Positions 1-10,935 of a stretch of 61,112 nt of DNA are shown here, one piece after another. The notes below the pieces were generated by a model. It saw only the letters and a list, made by a program, of their open reading frames with translations, had not been told where the DNA came from and searched no databases. The DNA lies in assembly GCA_003833135.1 (NCBI GenBank), contig QZLH01000093.1, positions 74,065 to 135,176 of the forward strand. Reading direction: 5' to 3'. Source of the DNA: Oehlia diaphana (lineage: Eukaryota; Glomeromycota; Glomeromycetes; Glomerales; Glomeraceae). Position numbers and translations under genes: made by a program. How positions within the stretch are numbered: the stretch's first letter is position 1; each line of letters opens with the position of its first letter.

Positions 1-110
1 CACAATTCAATTTATTTATATCAAAGAATTTTTTTAATTATAAAAGTTATATTTGGGGGACGAAGTCCCCCAGCAAATCGCATATTCTAGTTTTTATTAA
101 TATACTCTCG
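1..110. promoter_or_regulatory. Upstream region of first large paralogue (truncated by window edge)
   Basis: This is the short AT-rich leader before the ATG at 111. The bases just before the start (TATACTCTCGATGGAGCAA) closely match those before the start of the intact paralogue at 26489 (TATACTTTCGATGGAACAA), which supports the start choice. The CACGTG box seen about 110-120 bp upstream of the paralogues would lie outside the window, so the promoter itself cannot be judged. Confidence 0.4.
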
Positions 111-2015
111 ATGGAGCAACGTATAAAAGAAGCGAATATAGATTTTTATGATCATAACGAAATTATCAACATAGAAGAGATAGAGATAGATGGTGTATAC
201 AAAGCAAATTGTAAACGGGGTGGAAAACTTATAACATTAAAGTCATTTAAATTGAATGACGATAATATTAAAGAAGTTGCCAACGAGGTATGTAAAGTTT
301 TTTTTCTAAAAAATTGCGTTATTCTAAAAAAAAAAAGGCGCATTGTGCACTATTTAGTATGAAAGTCTAACACATTTAAGACTTACGATTTTCATGTGAT
401 CAATAAAATTTTTAATTTCTACAGATAAAACTTCGTCATAATAATGATTCTAATAACGTGATGATGGGATTATATGGAATAACCAAGATTGATTCAGGTA
501 AATAATTTTTTCACGGGACGCCATAACCAAAATTGTCTGATTATATCCAAATGTATTATAAATACACATTCTGAAAATAACGTGACTATATTATATTTTA
601 GATAAATATTTATTGATAGTAGAATATGCAGAAGGAGGCACACTTCGTAATTATTTGGAAAAGAATTTTCTTTCGATAAATTGGATAAACAAATATGATT
701 TAGCTATTCAATTATCAGTAGCGGTAGAATTTTTGCATGAGAGGGGAATCGTGCATAATGATTTACATTCAAGAAGTATACTTGTACACCAAAATTCCAT
801 TAGGTTGGCAGATTCTGGATTAAGTAAACGTATTAAAAATACTAGTCGAACTTGGTTAGATACAATTCCTTATTCTGACCCACGAGAATTTAATATTGAA
901 GGAATGTCTTCTGATGCATTAGAAAAAAATGAGTTAAACGAGAAAAGCGACGTTTACAGCGTTGGAGTATTATTATGGGAATTAACTAGTGGGAAGAAAC
1001 CTTTTTCCGATAAAGTATACAATTCATTTTTGGCTAAGGAGATTACGCAAGGATTAAGAGAAGTCGTAGTAGATGGTACGCCTAAAGGTTATTATAATCT
1101 TTATAAAAGTAAGTATTTTTACGTATGTACTCTTTACAAAAAGTATACTTATACAAAAATTTTTAACAAATAACAATCTTTTTAGAATGTTGGAATGGTG
1201 ATCCAGAGAACAGACCGACAATTCAGAAAGTTATTACAACTTTAAAATCAATAATCAAAAAACAATTAATGATTCAACAATTTAATTTGAATCATGGACT
1301 ATTCTTGAATGGGTATAGCATAAAATCGAGTAAACAAGCTGTATTTACTGAAGATGGAGAATTGAATATTAGTATGTATGAGGGTCAACCTTTAGTGTAT
1401 ACTTCTATAAACGATCGTAACTCACGTAAAAATTTATTAAGTTTTAATTCTGCCGATGATAATGACGTTGAACTTGATGATTCTCTACGACCATCAGACT
1501 TATGTATTAATTTTCTTGTTGCCGAAATTACTTATACTTTCGATTTATCTGAATCTTTCCCAAATTTTATAGATGATGACAAAGGAAGGTTATGTGAAAT
1601 GTATGGTCATATTTTTCCCAAAAAGATTTTAATTGGCGGCAAATTGTTTATCGATGGCCTTAAATCGGCCACTTCAACACAAATCGACATTTTTAGCTCT
1701 TACTTAAATTGGGTACATGATTCAACAAGATATAAAAAAGAAATCTCATTTGATAATTTATCCGCTTTGGATTTCTTTCCAAAAATAATAACAACAGATG
1801 GAATAAATTTAGATACTCATGAAAAATTAACCGATTGGATTAATGATTTATTTCACGATGATAGGGTTGAAATAATTTCTTATAATAATCTCGTTCCAAT
1901 TTCTCAATTAAAATCTGAAACAATATTATTAGAAGATGAAATACAACCTGGAGTTGCTAATTTTAAAGAGAAATTGACTTTAGAAAATTGGGTTAAAAAT
2001 TCAAAATATGCAAGA

Positions 2016-2018
2016 TAG
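2016..2018 (+). other. Premature TAG in the MACPF-like region
   Basis: The reading frame goes from ...KYAR to a TAG and then into VEEFQL. The other three copies have TGG (Trp) at this codon, so one G-to-A change explains the stop. The next 1.3 kb remain open in the same frame, so the event looks young. Confidence 0.85.
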
Positions 2019-4923
2019 GTTGAAGAATTTCAGCTTCTTCGAGGTTTAATAATTGATCAAAGTTCTGAATCAAGAATTAGTAACGAAAATGCTATCGATT
2101 TAATTAATATTCCTGATGTAAATTCAAATGATAAGTTTTATTTAAAAATTGTGAAACCGACGACTATCCTAGATGAAATTTTAATGAATGTTAACATCAT
2201 TTCAACTAATAGCGATGAAGATATAAGCTCTTTTCCGTTTATTAAAGTATCAGATGATCTAAGTTACGAGGACCGCGTACATTTTTTGGTAAAAGGTGAA
2301 CGACACAATATTTTATTAAGTAGAAATAATATTAAACCTTCAGAAAAATTTCAACAGGCTATAGTAAAAGCACTTGAAAGTATGGAACCACTTATACATT
2401 TACAAGAAGTTTTTGACGTATATGGACACCTTATTCCATTAAATATTACGTTAGGAAAATCTCTTAAGAATACAATAGAAAATTCATCTTATATTTCAAA
2501 AAGGATTGATTTAGCATCACCAGTATTCGAATCTTTAAAATCACATTTAGCAGATTTCGGTATTCCGTGTCTTTTAACGCAAGTAGGAGATATTATTGAA
2601 GAAAATGATTTATCTAAATGGATTCAAAATACAAAGAATGACATAGAAATTATTGAATTTGATAATATAATTCCTTTATATGATATCCTTGAAGTAGAAC
2701 AAAAGAAGAAATTAGACATAATTTTAAATAAGCAAAACAATTTTAGGATTATAATGACCGGAAGTACTGATTTGAAGTATTCAGATATTAATAAGCAGAT
2801 AATTATAACTATAGAGCCATCGTTGAAAAACAAAAATTATGAGGTTTTTGGATCTATTATTTCTAAAAATAATTCAAGATTGAAAGATATTCTTGTTACA
2901 TTTGGATCATATGAAATTGATAAATTTACTGCGACAATAAAAACCTCAAGTACGAATGTAAACATAAATGAATGTAATATCCTATGGATGATGATTGGAA
3001 ATCCTTCAAAATTATCAGTATTTAGTCCGAATAATCGAGAAATACACGTTGGTTACGTTAAGCAATCTATTAAATTACAACGTAAAAATTCTTCTTATTC
3101 AGTTAAAACTTCTCACCAATTATTTCAAGGATATGATATCTCTATTAATTGTTTTAGACCTATTAATATTGAGTTTACTGGATGGTCAAAAAATTGTGTT
3201 TATTTAAATATTTCGAATTCAGGTATAGATTTTAATCACATTCAACCTAATGTTGAAATTGCCGTTTGCACTCTACATTCAGATCTTGGAAATTCATTGA
3301 TTGATATTAACGGAAAGGAATATACAATGGGATATAATCTAACTGGAAATAACTATATAAGAGGTATATTATTTTTATAATTAATGTAAACAACTTTAAA
3401 CTTTCAATGTTAATTGATGATTTTTTATAGAACCACAATTAGAACAAACAAATACACGAAAATATATAAACAAACGATATCCAACAAAAAGCGACAAAGA
3501 AAAGGAGAACAAATTAATAATTGATAATAAAAATTTAGAATTTCATTTGGATTTGTCCGAATTTGTTAATTTAGAAGAATTGATTTGTTCCAAAAATCAA
3601 CTTACTAGTTTGGATATCAGCAAGAATAAGCAGTTAACCGAAATTGACTGTTCCCAAAATAAATTAGTTAGTTTAGATCTAAGTAATTGCTTGAATATTA
3701 AATCTATTACAGCTAGTTGTAATCAACTTAATGAATTAAAACTACCTGTTGCAAATAGTGAAAAATTAGAATATTTAAATTTGCTCGATAATTCTTTTTC
3801 TCAAAATTTAGATCGTTTTAGCCATTTTGTTAATTTAAAGGAACTATTTGTAGGAAACACCGATGGAGATAGAATCCAACAAGGCATATATAATCAGTTT
3901 CATGGTAGTTTGAAACCCTTAAAAAAGTTGGTTAAATTAGAGAGTTTAAGTATCAATAATACAGATATAGAAACTGGTATTGAATTCTTACCTGATAGTA
4001 TTACGAATTTTCGATGCTTAGCTGATATAAGATCAGAGTCTAAAGTGAAAAAAATATATGAACAACTTGAGGCTTATACGCTGAGTCCTATTGATGCTTT
4101 TCAAGGTAGATATAACTTGAAAGCATGGAAAAAAAATTGGAAATTAATTAAACAAAAGGAAGCGTTACAACAAGTTGAAAAAGAGTTAGAACTAGACGCT
4201 AAATTTACAGAACTTGAAGAAAAAGAAAGTAGCTTACGTACGGAAGAAGAAGATTTAGTAAAAAAGAATATTCTTTTAGAGCAAGAAACAACTAAATTGA
4301 AACAATTGATTGATGAATTAAATGCTAAATTGGAACAAAAAGAGGTTGTTATTCGACAAACCAAACAGCAATTAGAAGAAAAAGAAAAAAAGCTAAAATC
4401 CTTTACTGCTGAACAAGTGATGGAAAAAGAAATATTGATTAAAGAAGTAAATGAATTAAAAGATAAGTTAGCAGTTAAAGAGGAAGATATGAAACAATCA
4501 GAAAAACAACTGGAAGAAACGAACATGGAATTTAAAGCTAAAGAAGACGAATCTATCAACTTGAAAAATGAATTAAATGATATTAGATTATCATTATCTC
4601 AAATTGAACATAAAAAAGCGAAACTAAATAATCTCAAAAAAAAATTAGAGCACGAGAAACGTTTTACTAAAACTGGTACATCTGGACTGAGAAAGCAAAT
4701 GGATGACTTGAAAAATGATCTGAAATTGTCACAAAGTAAAAAAGTAGAAGCTGAAGAGAAAGCTAAAGAAACAGAGAATAAACTTAAAGATATCACGAAA
4801 TATAAGGAAGATCTTCTAAACGAACAAAATTCTCGACAAGATTATATAAATGAGCTTCAGAGAGATAAGAAAAATTTAGAAGAAGAACTTGAAACCCGTA
4901 AGAGCCAATTTAAAGATAAACAA

Positions 4924-5230
4924 GATCTTATTAATAAGATTGAGCAACAAAATGAAGAGAAAATTAACGCTCTCGAAAATGAATTAAAGGAAAAAGAGGA
5001 ACTTATTAATTGGCTCAAACAACAAACTGAGAAAAAAATTGCCGCCCTCAATATCGAAATAAAAAATAAAGAAGAGTTTATTGATAAGATTAAACAACAA
5101 AATGAGGAGCAAACTACTATCTTTAATAACGAAATAAAAAATAAAGAGGAACTCATTAATAATCTCAGACAACAAAATGAGGAAAAATCTATTTCCCTTA
5201 ACAATGAAATAAAAGATAAAGAGAAGCTTA
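4924..5230 (+). repeat. 25-residue (75-bp) coiled-coil tandem repeats
   Basis: About four diverged in-frame units of pattern ELIN-x-LKQQ-x-E-KK-x-x-x-LN-x-EIKNKE occur here. The first two unit starts checked (4927 and 5002) are 75 bp apart. Twenty-five residues is not a whole number of heptads, so the phase shifts from unit to unit or includes an 11-residue step. Confidence 0.7.
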
Positions 5231-5703
5231 ATGATAAGTTAAATGAAGAAACCAAAAAATGTCAAGATTCTCTTAAGGAAATTACTGCTCTCAATAACCA
5301 ATTGGTAAATAAAAATGATTCTATTAATGAACTCCAGAAACAAACTGATGAACTAACGAGACTATTAAATGAAGAAACAGAAAAATATCAAAATTCTAAA
5401 AAGGAAATAAGTGCTTTGCTTCCTCAAATTCAAACTCAGCAAACTCAGTTAAATGAATTAGTTATTAATGTTGGTAAAAAACATGATCTTGGTAAAAAAG
5501 GGAGGACTTTCGTGGATAATATTTTGGAAAAACAAAGAAATGTTATTCAGACCAACGAAAATTCTGCTTCCGAAGAGCTAGAGAAAATTAGACGTAAATT
5601 AATTGATGATTATGAAATAACTGAAGAAGAAATTCGAGATATTCTGCATAAGCAAGTAGAAAAAACTAAATTAGATATGCAACTCAAGTCATTGATAAAT
5701 TAA

Positions 5704-6102
5704 CAATAAGAACCACACTAATATTATGTAGATTTATTCTTTTATTGTATTATTACACGTTTTATAATAATAAGTTTAAATAAATATATATTTTTTTAAA
5801 TTACTGCTTGATACATTGTATATTATAGCGAAGTTATTATTATCTTTTTACTTTGTTAATTTTTTTTTTTGTTATATCATATGATTGGTCAGATCTGCTT
5901 TGCATTTAATTTGCGTAATCGAACTTCTATATTTTGTTATACAATTAATTAATTGATTCTATTACATGATTTTATATTATTATGTTTAAATTTTTTTTAT
6001 TGTAGCTTTAAAAATTATTATAAAGTATATTATGTTTGTTTATAATGAATTTATAATTGAAATTTATTATTAGAAAATTCATTTACGTGAAATTTTGAAT
6101 CC
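5704..6102. other. AT-rich intergenic stretch
   Basis: This is the 3' flank of the first large gene, extremely A/T-rich with long T runs. It has several AATAAA-like strings near 5770 that could serve polyadenylation. No coding signal was seen. Confidence 0.5.
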
Positions 6103-6456
6103 TTGATTAGTTTAAAGGAGGTGAAAGCTGAAGATATGATAGCCTTTATCAAAGTACTCAAAATACCAAAAAAATGGACTTTATTAGCGTATTTTGTGAA
6201 CAAAAATACGTTGATGAGGGCTGTCGAAAATTCTCTTAAGAATGGATTAGAAGGTAAAGTGTGGATGTTTGGAATTTTTAGAGATATTATAAGTGGAAAA
6301 GGAGTAAAGAAGTTGGAGATAATAAACAGGAGAGAAAAGTGGAAGAGTATGAGTGGTATAAATTTATCAAGTCCGGTTACACCTCCAAATAGAATATATG
6401 CAGAATTACCGTCGCTAGGTAAAAATATTAATCGGAATCAATCAGAGTACAGATAA

Positions 6457-6679
6457 GGCCGGGCAAAAAAAAAAAAAATTAGATTCTCGTGACCCGGCCG
6501 GGTCGGTTTTTCGAAAAATGTAAATTATTTTTTTATAGTAAAAATTTTCATCACGTGATTTTGTTATTGGCGTAAAAAATTTTATAAATTTTATAAATAT
6601 AAAAAAAATTGCCGGCCGGCCGGCCGGGTCATTTTTAAAATTTCATGTCACGTGAATCAAAAAATTTTCTTTGCCGGCC
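6457..6679. mobile_element. GGCC-armed MITE with TAA target duplication (Harbinger-like)
   Basis: The 223-bp element starts GGCCGGGCAAA and ends TTTGCCGGCC. Imperfect terminal inverted repeats extend about 35 bp on each side, including CTCGTGA/TCACGTGA. TAA occurs directly outside both ends (6454-6456 and 6680-6682), the three-base duplication typical of PIF/Harbinger-class elements. The interior holds a run of alternating GGCC near 6612-6630 and two CACGTG boxes. It carries no coding capacity and splits the gag-like remnant. Confidence 0.65.
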
Positions 6680-6984
6680 TAAGAGGAAGGAAGTTGAAGA
6701 AGTTACGAGAGTATCAGAAGATCAAGTTATTGGGCAATTAAGAAATTTGAGGTGGATATGAACTGGGGGGATGTGTCAGAGGATTCATCAAAAAAGAGGG
6801 AATTAAAAGAAAGATAATGTTTCACCGGAGGAAGTAGTTGAAATCATTAATCAGCAAAGGGAAGAGAGTAAAATCCTTTACAAACGTTATGACTTTTTAA
6901 CTACGCGGATCAAGGAGATTGAGGAATTAGAGAAATTTTTGAAATAGTTGAAAATAAGATGAAATGGGAACTGGGAAGTGTTAT

Positions 6985-7290
6985 GAGTAGGGATGGGATG
7001 GGGATCGGTTCATTGGTTTTCATTAAGTAAAATTTGAGCTACATGCGTCAAATTTAAGCCGCAATCATGCGATGAAAATTGATTAGAAAAATTTTGATTG
7101 GTCATCAAACGATGGTTGGTCCGTGATCGGCATGATCTTGATTACAACCCGATTTGGAGCGGTTCCTTCGAACCGGTTCGGAGCCGATTCTGGTTCGATT
7201 TTTAGAAGAGTGTTTCAAGTTCAGAATCTGTTAAAATTAGAATCGGTTCCAGAACCGATTCAGAACAGGACCCCGAACAGTACATGAAAA
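6985..7290. repeat. GC-richer region of repeated GGTTC/GAACC motifs
   Basis: Short palindrome-like units (GAACCGGTTC, GGTTCCAGAACCGATTC, GAGCCGATTC) recur through this stretch, which is clearly GC-richer than its surroundings. The start GGGATGGGATGG resembles the end of the inverted-repeat element at 32996. It is probably a non-autonomous repeat, but its ends could not be fixed. Confidence 0.35.
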
Positions 7291-7760
7291 GGTAACAATA
7301 CGGAGTTTGCGTAGAATGAGCCCAAAAAGTGTAGATCATTTCCTTTTTTGGATAATTCCGACCAGCATTACATAGTGCCGGCCCTGAAGAGATGCGTAGA
7401 GCTATTAGTAAATTTGTGCCGATCTCTTGTTACCTATTGATATATTGCTCGGGGTCCTTTCAGAACCGCTCTGTTTGAAACTTCCACATCTCTAGTTAGG
7501 AGTGCAGATGAAGTTTGTAAAACATTAGGTATTAGTGCGGCAGATACGAGTCAAGGTGCTTTAGAGAAAATGCAAAATAATTAATTATAAATTGATTGGA
7601 GAAGAAATCTTCCGGGTGGCAGAAAAACATGAAGTCATCGAAAAATACACTATGTTAAACGAAGGCTTTACAAAAGGCTTAAGGATGAAAATAGAGATAA
7701 AGAATTGAAGAGTGAGAGTGATAAATGTTTACAGAATAGTCCGAAGGATAATGGTAATTA

Positions 7761-8192
7761 GGAAAAGATGACGAGTTGAAAAAGAAATAAGGAGAGTTAT
7801 TTGAAGTCACGTGATTTACCGTAAATTTTCCAAATTTAAAGTTAACTATATACATAAAATTTAAGTGTTTTTACTTAGTTTACACTGTACTGCAAAAAAC
7901 TTTTTTTTTTATTTTAGTCTGATAATATTGTATTGTGTGAAAATGATATAATTATCAGTTTATGCTGGTACTAATAAAGAGATAAATCCTTGATTAGTCC
8001 TAATCATGTGAATGTAATAAATTATTTGATTTTAGCATATGATCGTATATATAAATGGAAGCAAAAATTATGCAATGTGCAAGTTATGCAGTATGCGTAA
8101 TGGCGTTTACACACTGCGATTAGCCTAATTGAAGTATATAAAATCATTTTTGTTTCATATTTTATTTTGATACAATTTTATTCCTTTAAAAA
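7761..8192 (+). promoter_or_regulatory. Upstream region of the TKL kinase at 8193
   Basis: AT-rich leader with a CACGTG box near 7806 (GTCACGTGATT). The last 50 bases before the ATG are A/T-rich and resemble the leaders of the other two stand-alone kinases, which also read AAAAAATGACGACC around the start. Confidence 0.4.
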
Positions 8193-9665
8193 ATGACGAC
8201 CAGTTCCGATAACAAAATTAACGATAATAAATGGGATCGATGGATCGAGGATGGAATTGCTAGTGATTATATCAATTACCATGATTTTGATGAATTTAAA
8301 AATATAAAACGTATTGGTACTGGAGGATTTGGCGAAGTTTATCGAGCTAATTGGGAAAGTTCAAATACCGTTGTTGCATTAAAATCTCTGAAAAATGATG
8401 ATTGTTGTATGAAAGAAATTGCTAACGAGGTATATAAATTTAATGATTATTTGGTATTATTTTCCAATAGTTACACACTAATTACTATAAAACTTTTTCA
8501 GATAACGATGATGCATAAAGTTAATTTTCATACGAATATTGTTCAATTTTATGGTATTACCAAAAGAAAAAGTGAGTATATCATTAAATAAAGTCTAGTA
8601 CATTAACATTTAACGTTATTTACTAATTTATATTTATAATGAAGATAATAACAGAGATAACGTTGATTCAGATTATTTGTTTGTCCTTGAATATGCAGAT
8701 AGTGGTACACTGAGAGATTATTTAGAAAACAATTTCAATAAATTAAATTGGAATGATAAATTACAATTTGCGATTCAAATAGCTGACGCCGTTTCATGTA
8801 TACATCGCAAGAATATTGTTCATCGTGACCTAGTAAGTACTTTTTTTTTTTTACTTTTATTTTTTAATTTGTATATAACAACGCATATATTAAATTATTT
8901 ATTAATTATGAAATTAGCATTCTAAAAATATATTAGTTCATAAGAATATTATCAAATTAGCAGATTTTGGTCTTTCACGTAGAGCTGAAGTATCGACTTC
9001 TACAAATAATATTATGGGAGTGTTACCTTATATTGATCCACATCATTTCAAAAACAAAACAAAAAACGATAATAAAACTCTTCCAAGTAAAAAATCAGAT
9101 GTGTATAGTGTTGGCGTTCTTCTATGGGAAATATCATCTGGACTAAAACCGTTTGGATCTAACGATGCATCATTTTTACTGTTTGATATTATAAACGGTA
9201 AAAGAGAAACTCCAATCTCTGATACACCGGTTGATTATGTTAATATTTACACAAGTATGAACCCGATTCAATACACTATCTTCGTTAATTAATATACATA
9301 TTCATTTATAAATTTATTATTTTAAATAATTTCTAGGTTGTTGGCAAGATAATCCAGATGACAGGCCAGATATGAGAAAAGTACTTTCTGAGTTAATGGT
9401 AGTAAATATTAATGAGAAACTAGTAAAAACCTGGGAAAATACAACTGCTAGTGATAATTATTCATCAAATGACTACACGTCGATTAAATCATTATTACAT
9501 AATTCGTTAAATTGTTTGTTAAAACTTGGAAACGAAGGAATAACCACCAAAACTACAGATATTCAATCGAGATCAAGCAAGAATGAATTGCTTAGAAGTT
9601 TCCTGAAAGATCATAAAGAAAGTCTCAATTATAAGAACCTTATAGGAGAGTATAAAAAATTCTGA
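8193..9665 (+). CDS. TKL-type protein kinase, intact, five exons
   Basis: Exons 8193-8429, 8502-8571, 8657-8832, 8918-9254 and 9337-9665 join in frame to 382 residues. All introns are GT-AG (72-85 nt). The glycine loop is IGTGGFGEVYRANW and the ATP lysine lies in VALKSL. The catalytic loop IVHRDLHSKNIL is split by intron 3 after HRDL, and the metal-binding motif is ADFGLSRR. The activation segment continues LPYIDP, then SDVYSVGVLLWEISSG, and the domain ends CWQDNPDDRPDMRKVL. All catalytic residues are present, so it is probably an active Ser/Thr or dual-specificity kinase of the tyrosine-kinase-like group, cytoplasmic, with no signal peptide or membrane segment. A Ser/Asn-rich tail of about 80 residues follows. 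The start is shared with its two paralogues (MTTS...). Substrate unknown. Confidence 0.88.
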
Positions 9666-10935
9666 TAATACAAACTAGAAAAAAAAAAGAAAAAAACAAT
9701 AAAGCACAAGATGTAAGTTTATAACAAATCATTAAATTGTTATATTTCTCTTTTCATTTCATAGACTCAAACATTTTCGAAAAAAATAGATTTAGAAACT
9801 ATTCTTTAGGACTTTTTTAGGTCAAAACGTGAAATTTCAGTTACTTTAATTTAGGATTTTATGTGTGCGAAGTAGTCAATTTAGTACCTGTGTATTAATT
9901 TTCTATGTATACTTTTGACTACTCTATAATAACTTTATTTAGGTTTTAGATGAATTTAGAACATTATTTATTTTATATTACGATCAATTGAAATACTTTA
10001 TTTAAATAAATATCTTGAAATTTTAACAATTAAAATAATGAATTGCTGAAAATATTGAAACATTAAATAAATATTCAAAAAAAATTGCCTTTTTTTGTTT
10101 TATAATAGAGTAGATAGGAATCATGAAAAAATTGGGATCATATAGTAGTAGTAGTACGGCTTGATTCCTAAACGTTCGCAGCTTCATTTGTTCTTTATAT
10201 TATTTTGGTATTCATTTTTATCTAAAATAAAAATATATTTTGCCATTTTTGTCAATTGTAAGAATTTTTTTTTTTACCTTTTTTCATCAAATTCAAATGT
10301 CCGAAGGTCGATCACGTGATCCAAGAATTTTGGCACAGAGCGCATTATTCATAAAAGCTTTGTGCGCAACTCATGAAATAATGAAGCCATATGCGCTTTT
10401 ATTTATAAAATAAAATAATCATATAAAGCGCTATTATGAAATATCGCGCTTATCTACTTTTAATTACAAGCGCAGAAATTTAAAACGATGGACCCAATTT
10501 CTATCACTGCCCCGGGTTAAAAGGAATATAACGTTATAAATATAAATAAATTCTTTTTAATATTTCAATATGGTTTATAGGTTTATTAAACTTTAACTTG
10601 TAATACATAACAGATAAGACACATTTTAAAAAAAGTTTTTTATTGTTAAAAATTGTATTTTTAGGATACCACCCACAGATCTATTGACAACAACGTATTT
10701 AGTTCCATTTTACATATTAGTATTTAGTTCTATCTATCATATTAATAACTAGGTATTAATTTAAAAACGCGCCCTAAAAAATATAAAGTGTTACTTTTGC
10801 AGAAATAAAAAGTAAACTTTGAATCTTTATATAAAAAAAGTGATAGTATTATTATGAACCCTTTTTGACCCTAAATAGCACGCCGCTACACATGTGATAA
10901 AATAAACCCAAAACATTAGTAAATCTTACATTCGC
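9666..10935. other. Intergenic region between convergent kinase genes
   Basis: This 1.27-kb stretch separates the 3' ends of the kinases at 8193 and 10936. It is A/T-rich, with a (TAG)n run near 10145, a CACGTG box at about 10313 and a cluster of six GCGC tetramers at 10340-10473. The part from about 10500 to 10930 is homologous to the flanks of the kinase at 22545, as at AAAGTGTTACTTTTGCAGAA. No gene was seen. Confidence 0.55.
10340..10473. repeat. Cluster of GCGC-containing short inverted motifs
   Basis: GCGC occurs at 10340, 10364, 10393, 10428, 10446 and 10470 in otherwise A/T-rich DNA. Two of them bound a stem-like stretch (GCGCTTTTAT ... ATATAAAGCGC). It may be a small foldback element or a protein-binding cluster. 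No coding potential was seen. Confidence 0.35.

Larger units (their letters stand above)
111..5703 (+). pseudogene. Pseudokinase / MACPF-like / LRR / coiled-coil protein, one internal stop
   Basis: Five exons are inferred: 111-287, 425-497, 602-1108, 1186-3363 and 3431-5703. All have GT-AG introns, and the summed length is divisible by three. The protein would start with a TKL-like kinase domain (about residues 1-285) with degenerate catalytic motifs: TLK lysine kept, HND for HRD, Ser where the catalytic-loop Asn belongs, DSG for DFG. Next come two MACPF-like half-modules (YGHIFPKKILIGGKL, then YGHLIPLNITLGKSL), LRRs (3547 onward), a coiled coil with 25-residue repeats, and the conserved C-terminal module. 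A single in-frame TAG at 2016-2018 sits where the paralogues have Trp, and the frame stays open on both sides. A product ending there would have 529 residues. The fourth intron (3364-3430) is absent from the paralogues. The stop could be a recent allele, an inactive copy or a sequencing error. Confidence 0.75.
6103..7760 (+). pseudogene. Degenerate gag-like/retroelement-type coding remnant, interrupted by insertions
   Basis: An open frame at 6103-6456 reads IAFIKVLKIPKKWTLLAYFV and later SPVTPPNRIYAELPSLG. After a MITE (6457-6679), coding-like text resumes in other frames: KEVEEVTRVSEDQVIGQL near 6700, a Glu/Lys-rich segment with EEVVEIINQQREESKILYKR ending in a stop near 6947, SADEVCKTLGISAADTSQGA at about 7500-7560, and a short piece after 7590. 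Stops and frame changes separate the blocks. The composition and the broken-up layout suggest an old retroelement gag-like or other repetitive gene, but I do not recognise the family. No protease or reverse transcriptase was seen. Confidence 0.45.

Noticed and set aside
2016..2018. Reading the internal TAG/TAA codons as sense codons (alternative code or programmed readthrough)
   Set aside because: Genes in this window end with all three stops (TAA at 5701, TAG at 18295, TGA at 32625), and the two internal stops differ in type and place. Ordinary nonsense mutations explain them better.
4101..5255. Ser/Phe/Leu-rich minus-strand frames over the coiled coils (also at 16548-16988, 30680-32095, 55630-56166)
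   Set aside because: They are mirror images of Lys/Glu-rich coding sequence on the plus strand and carry no domain or splice logic.
7140..7290. tRNA-like GGTTCGA words
   Set aside because: The words are part of a palindromic repeat; no cloverleaf with paired acceptor and anticodon arms can be drawn.
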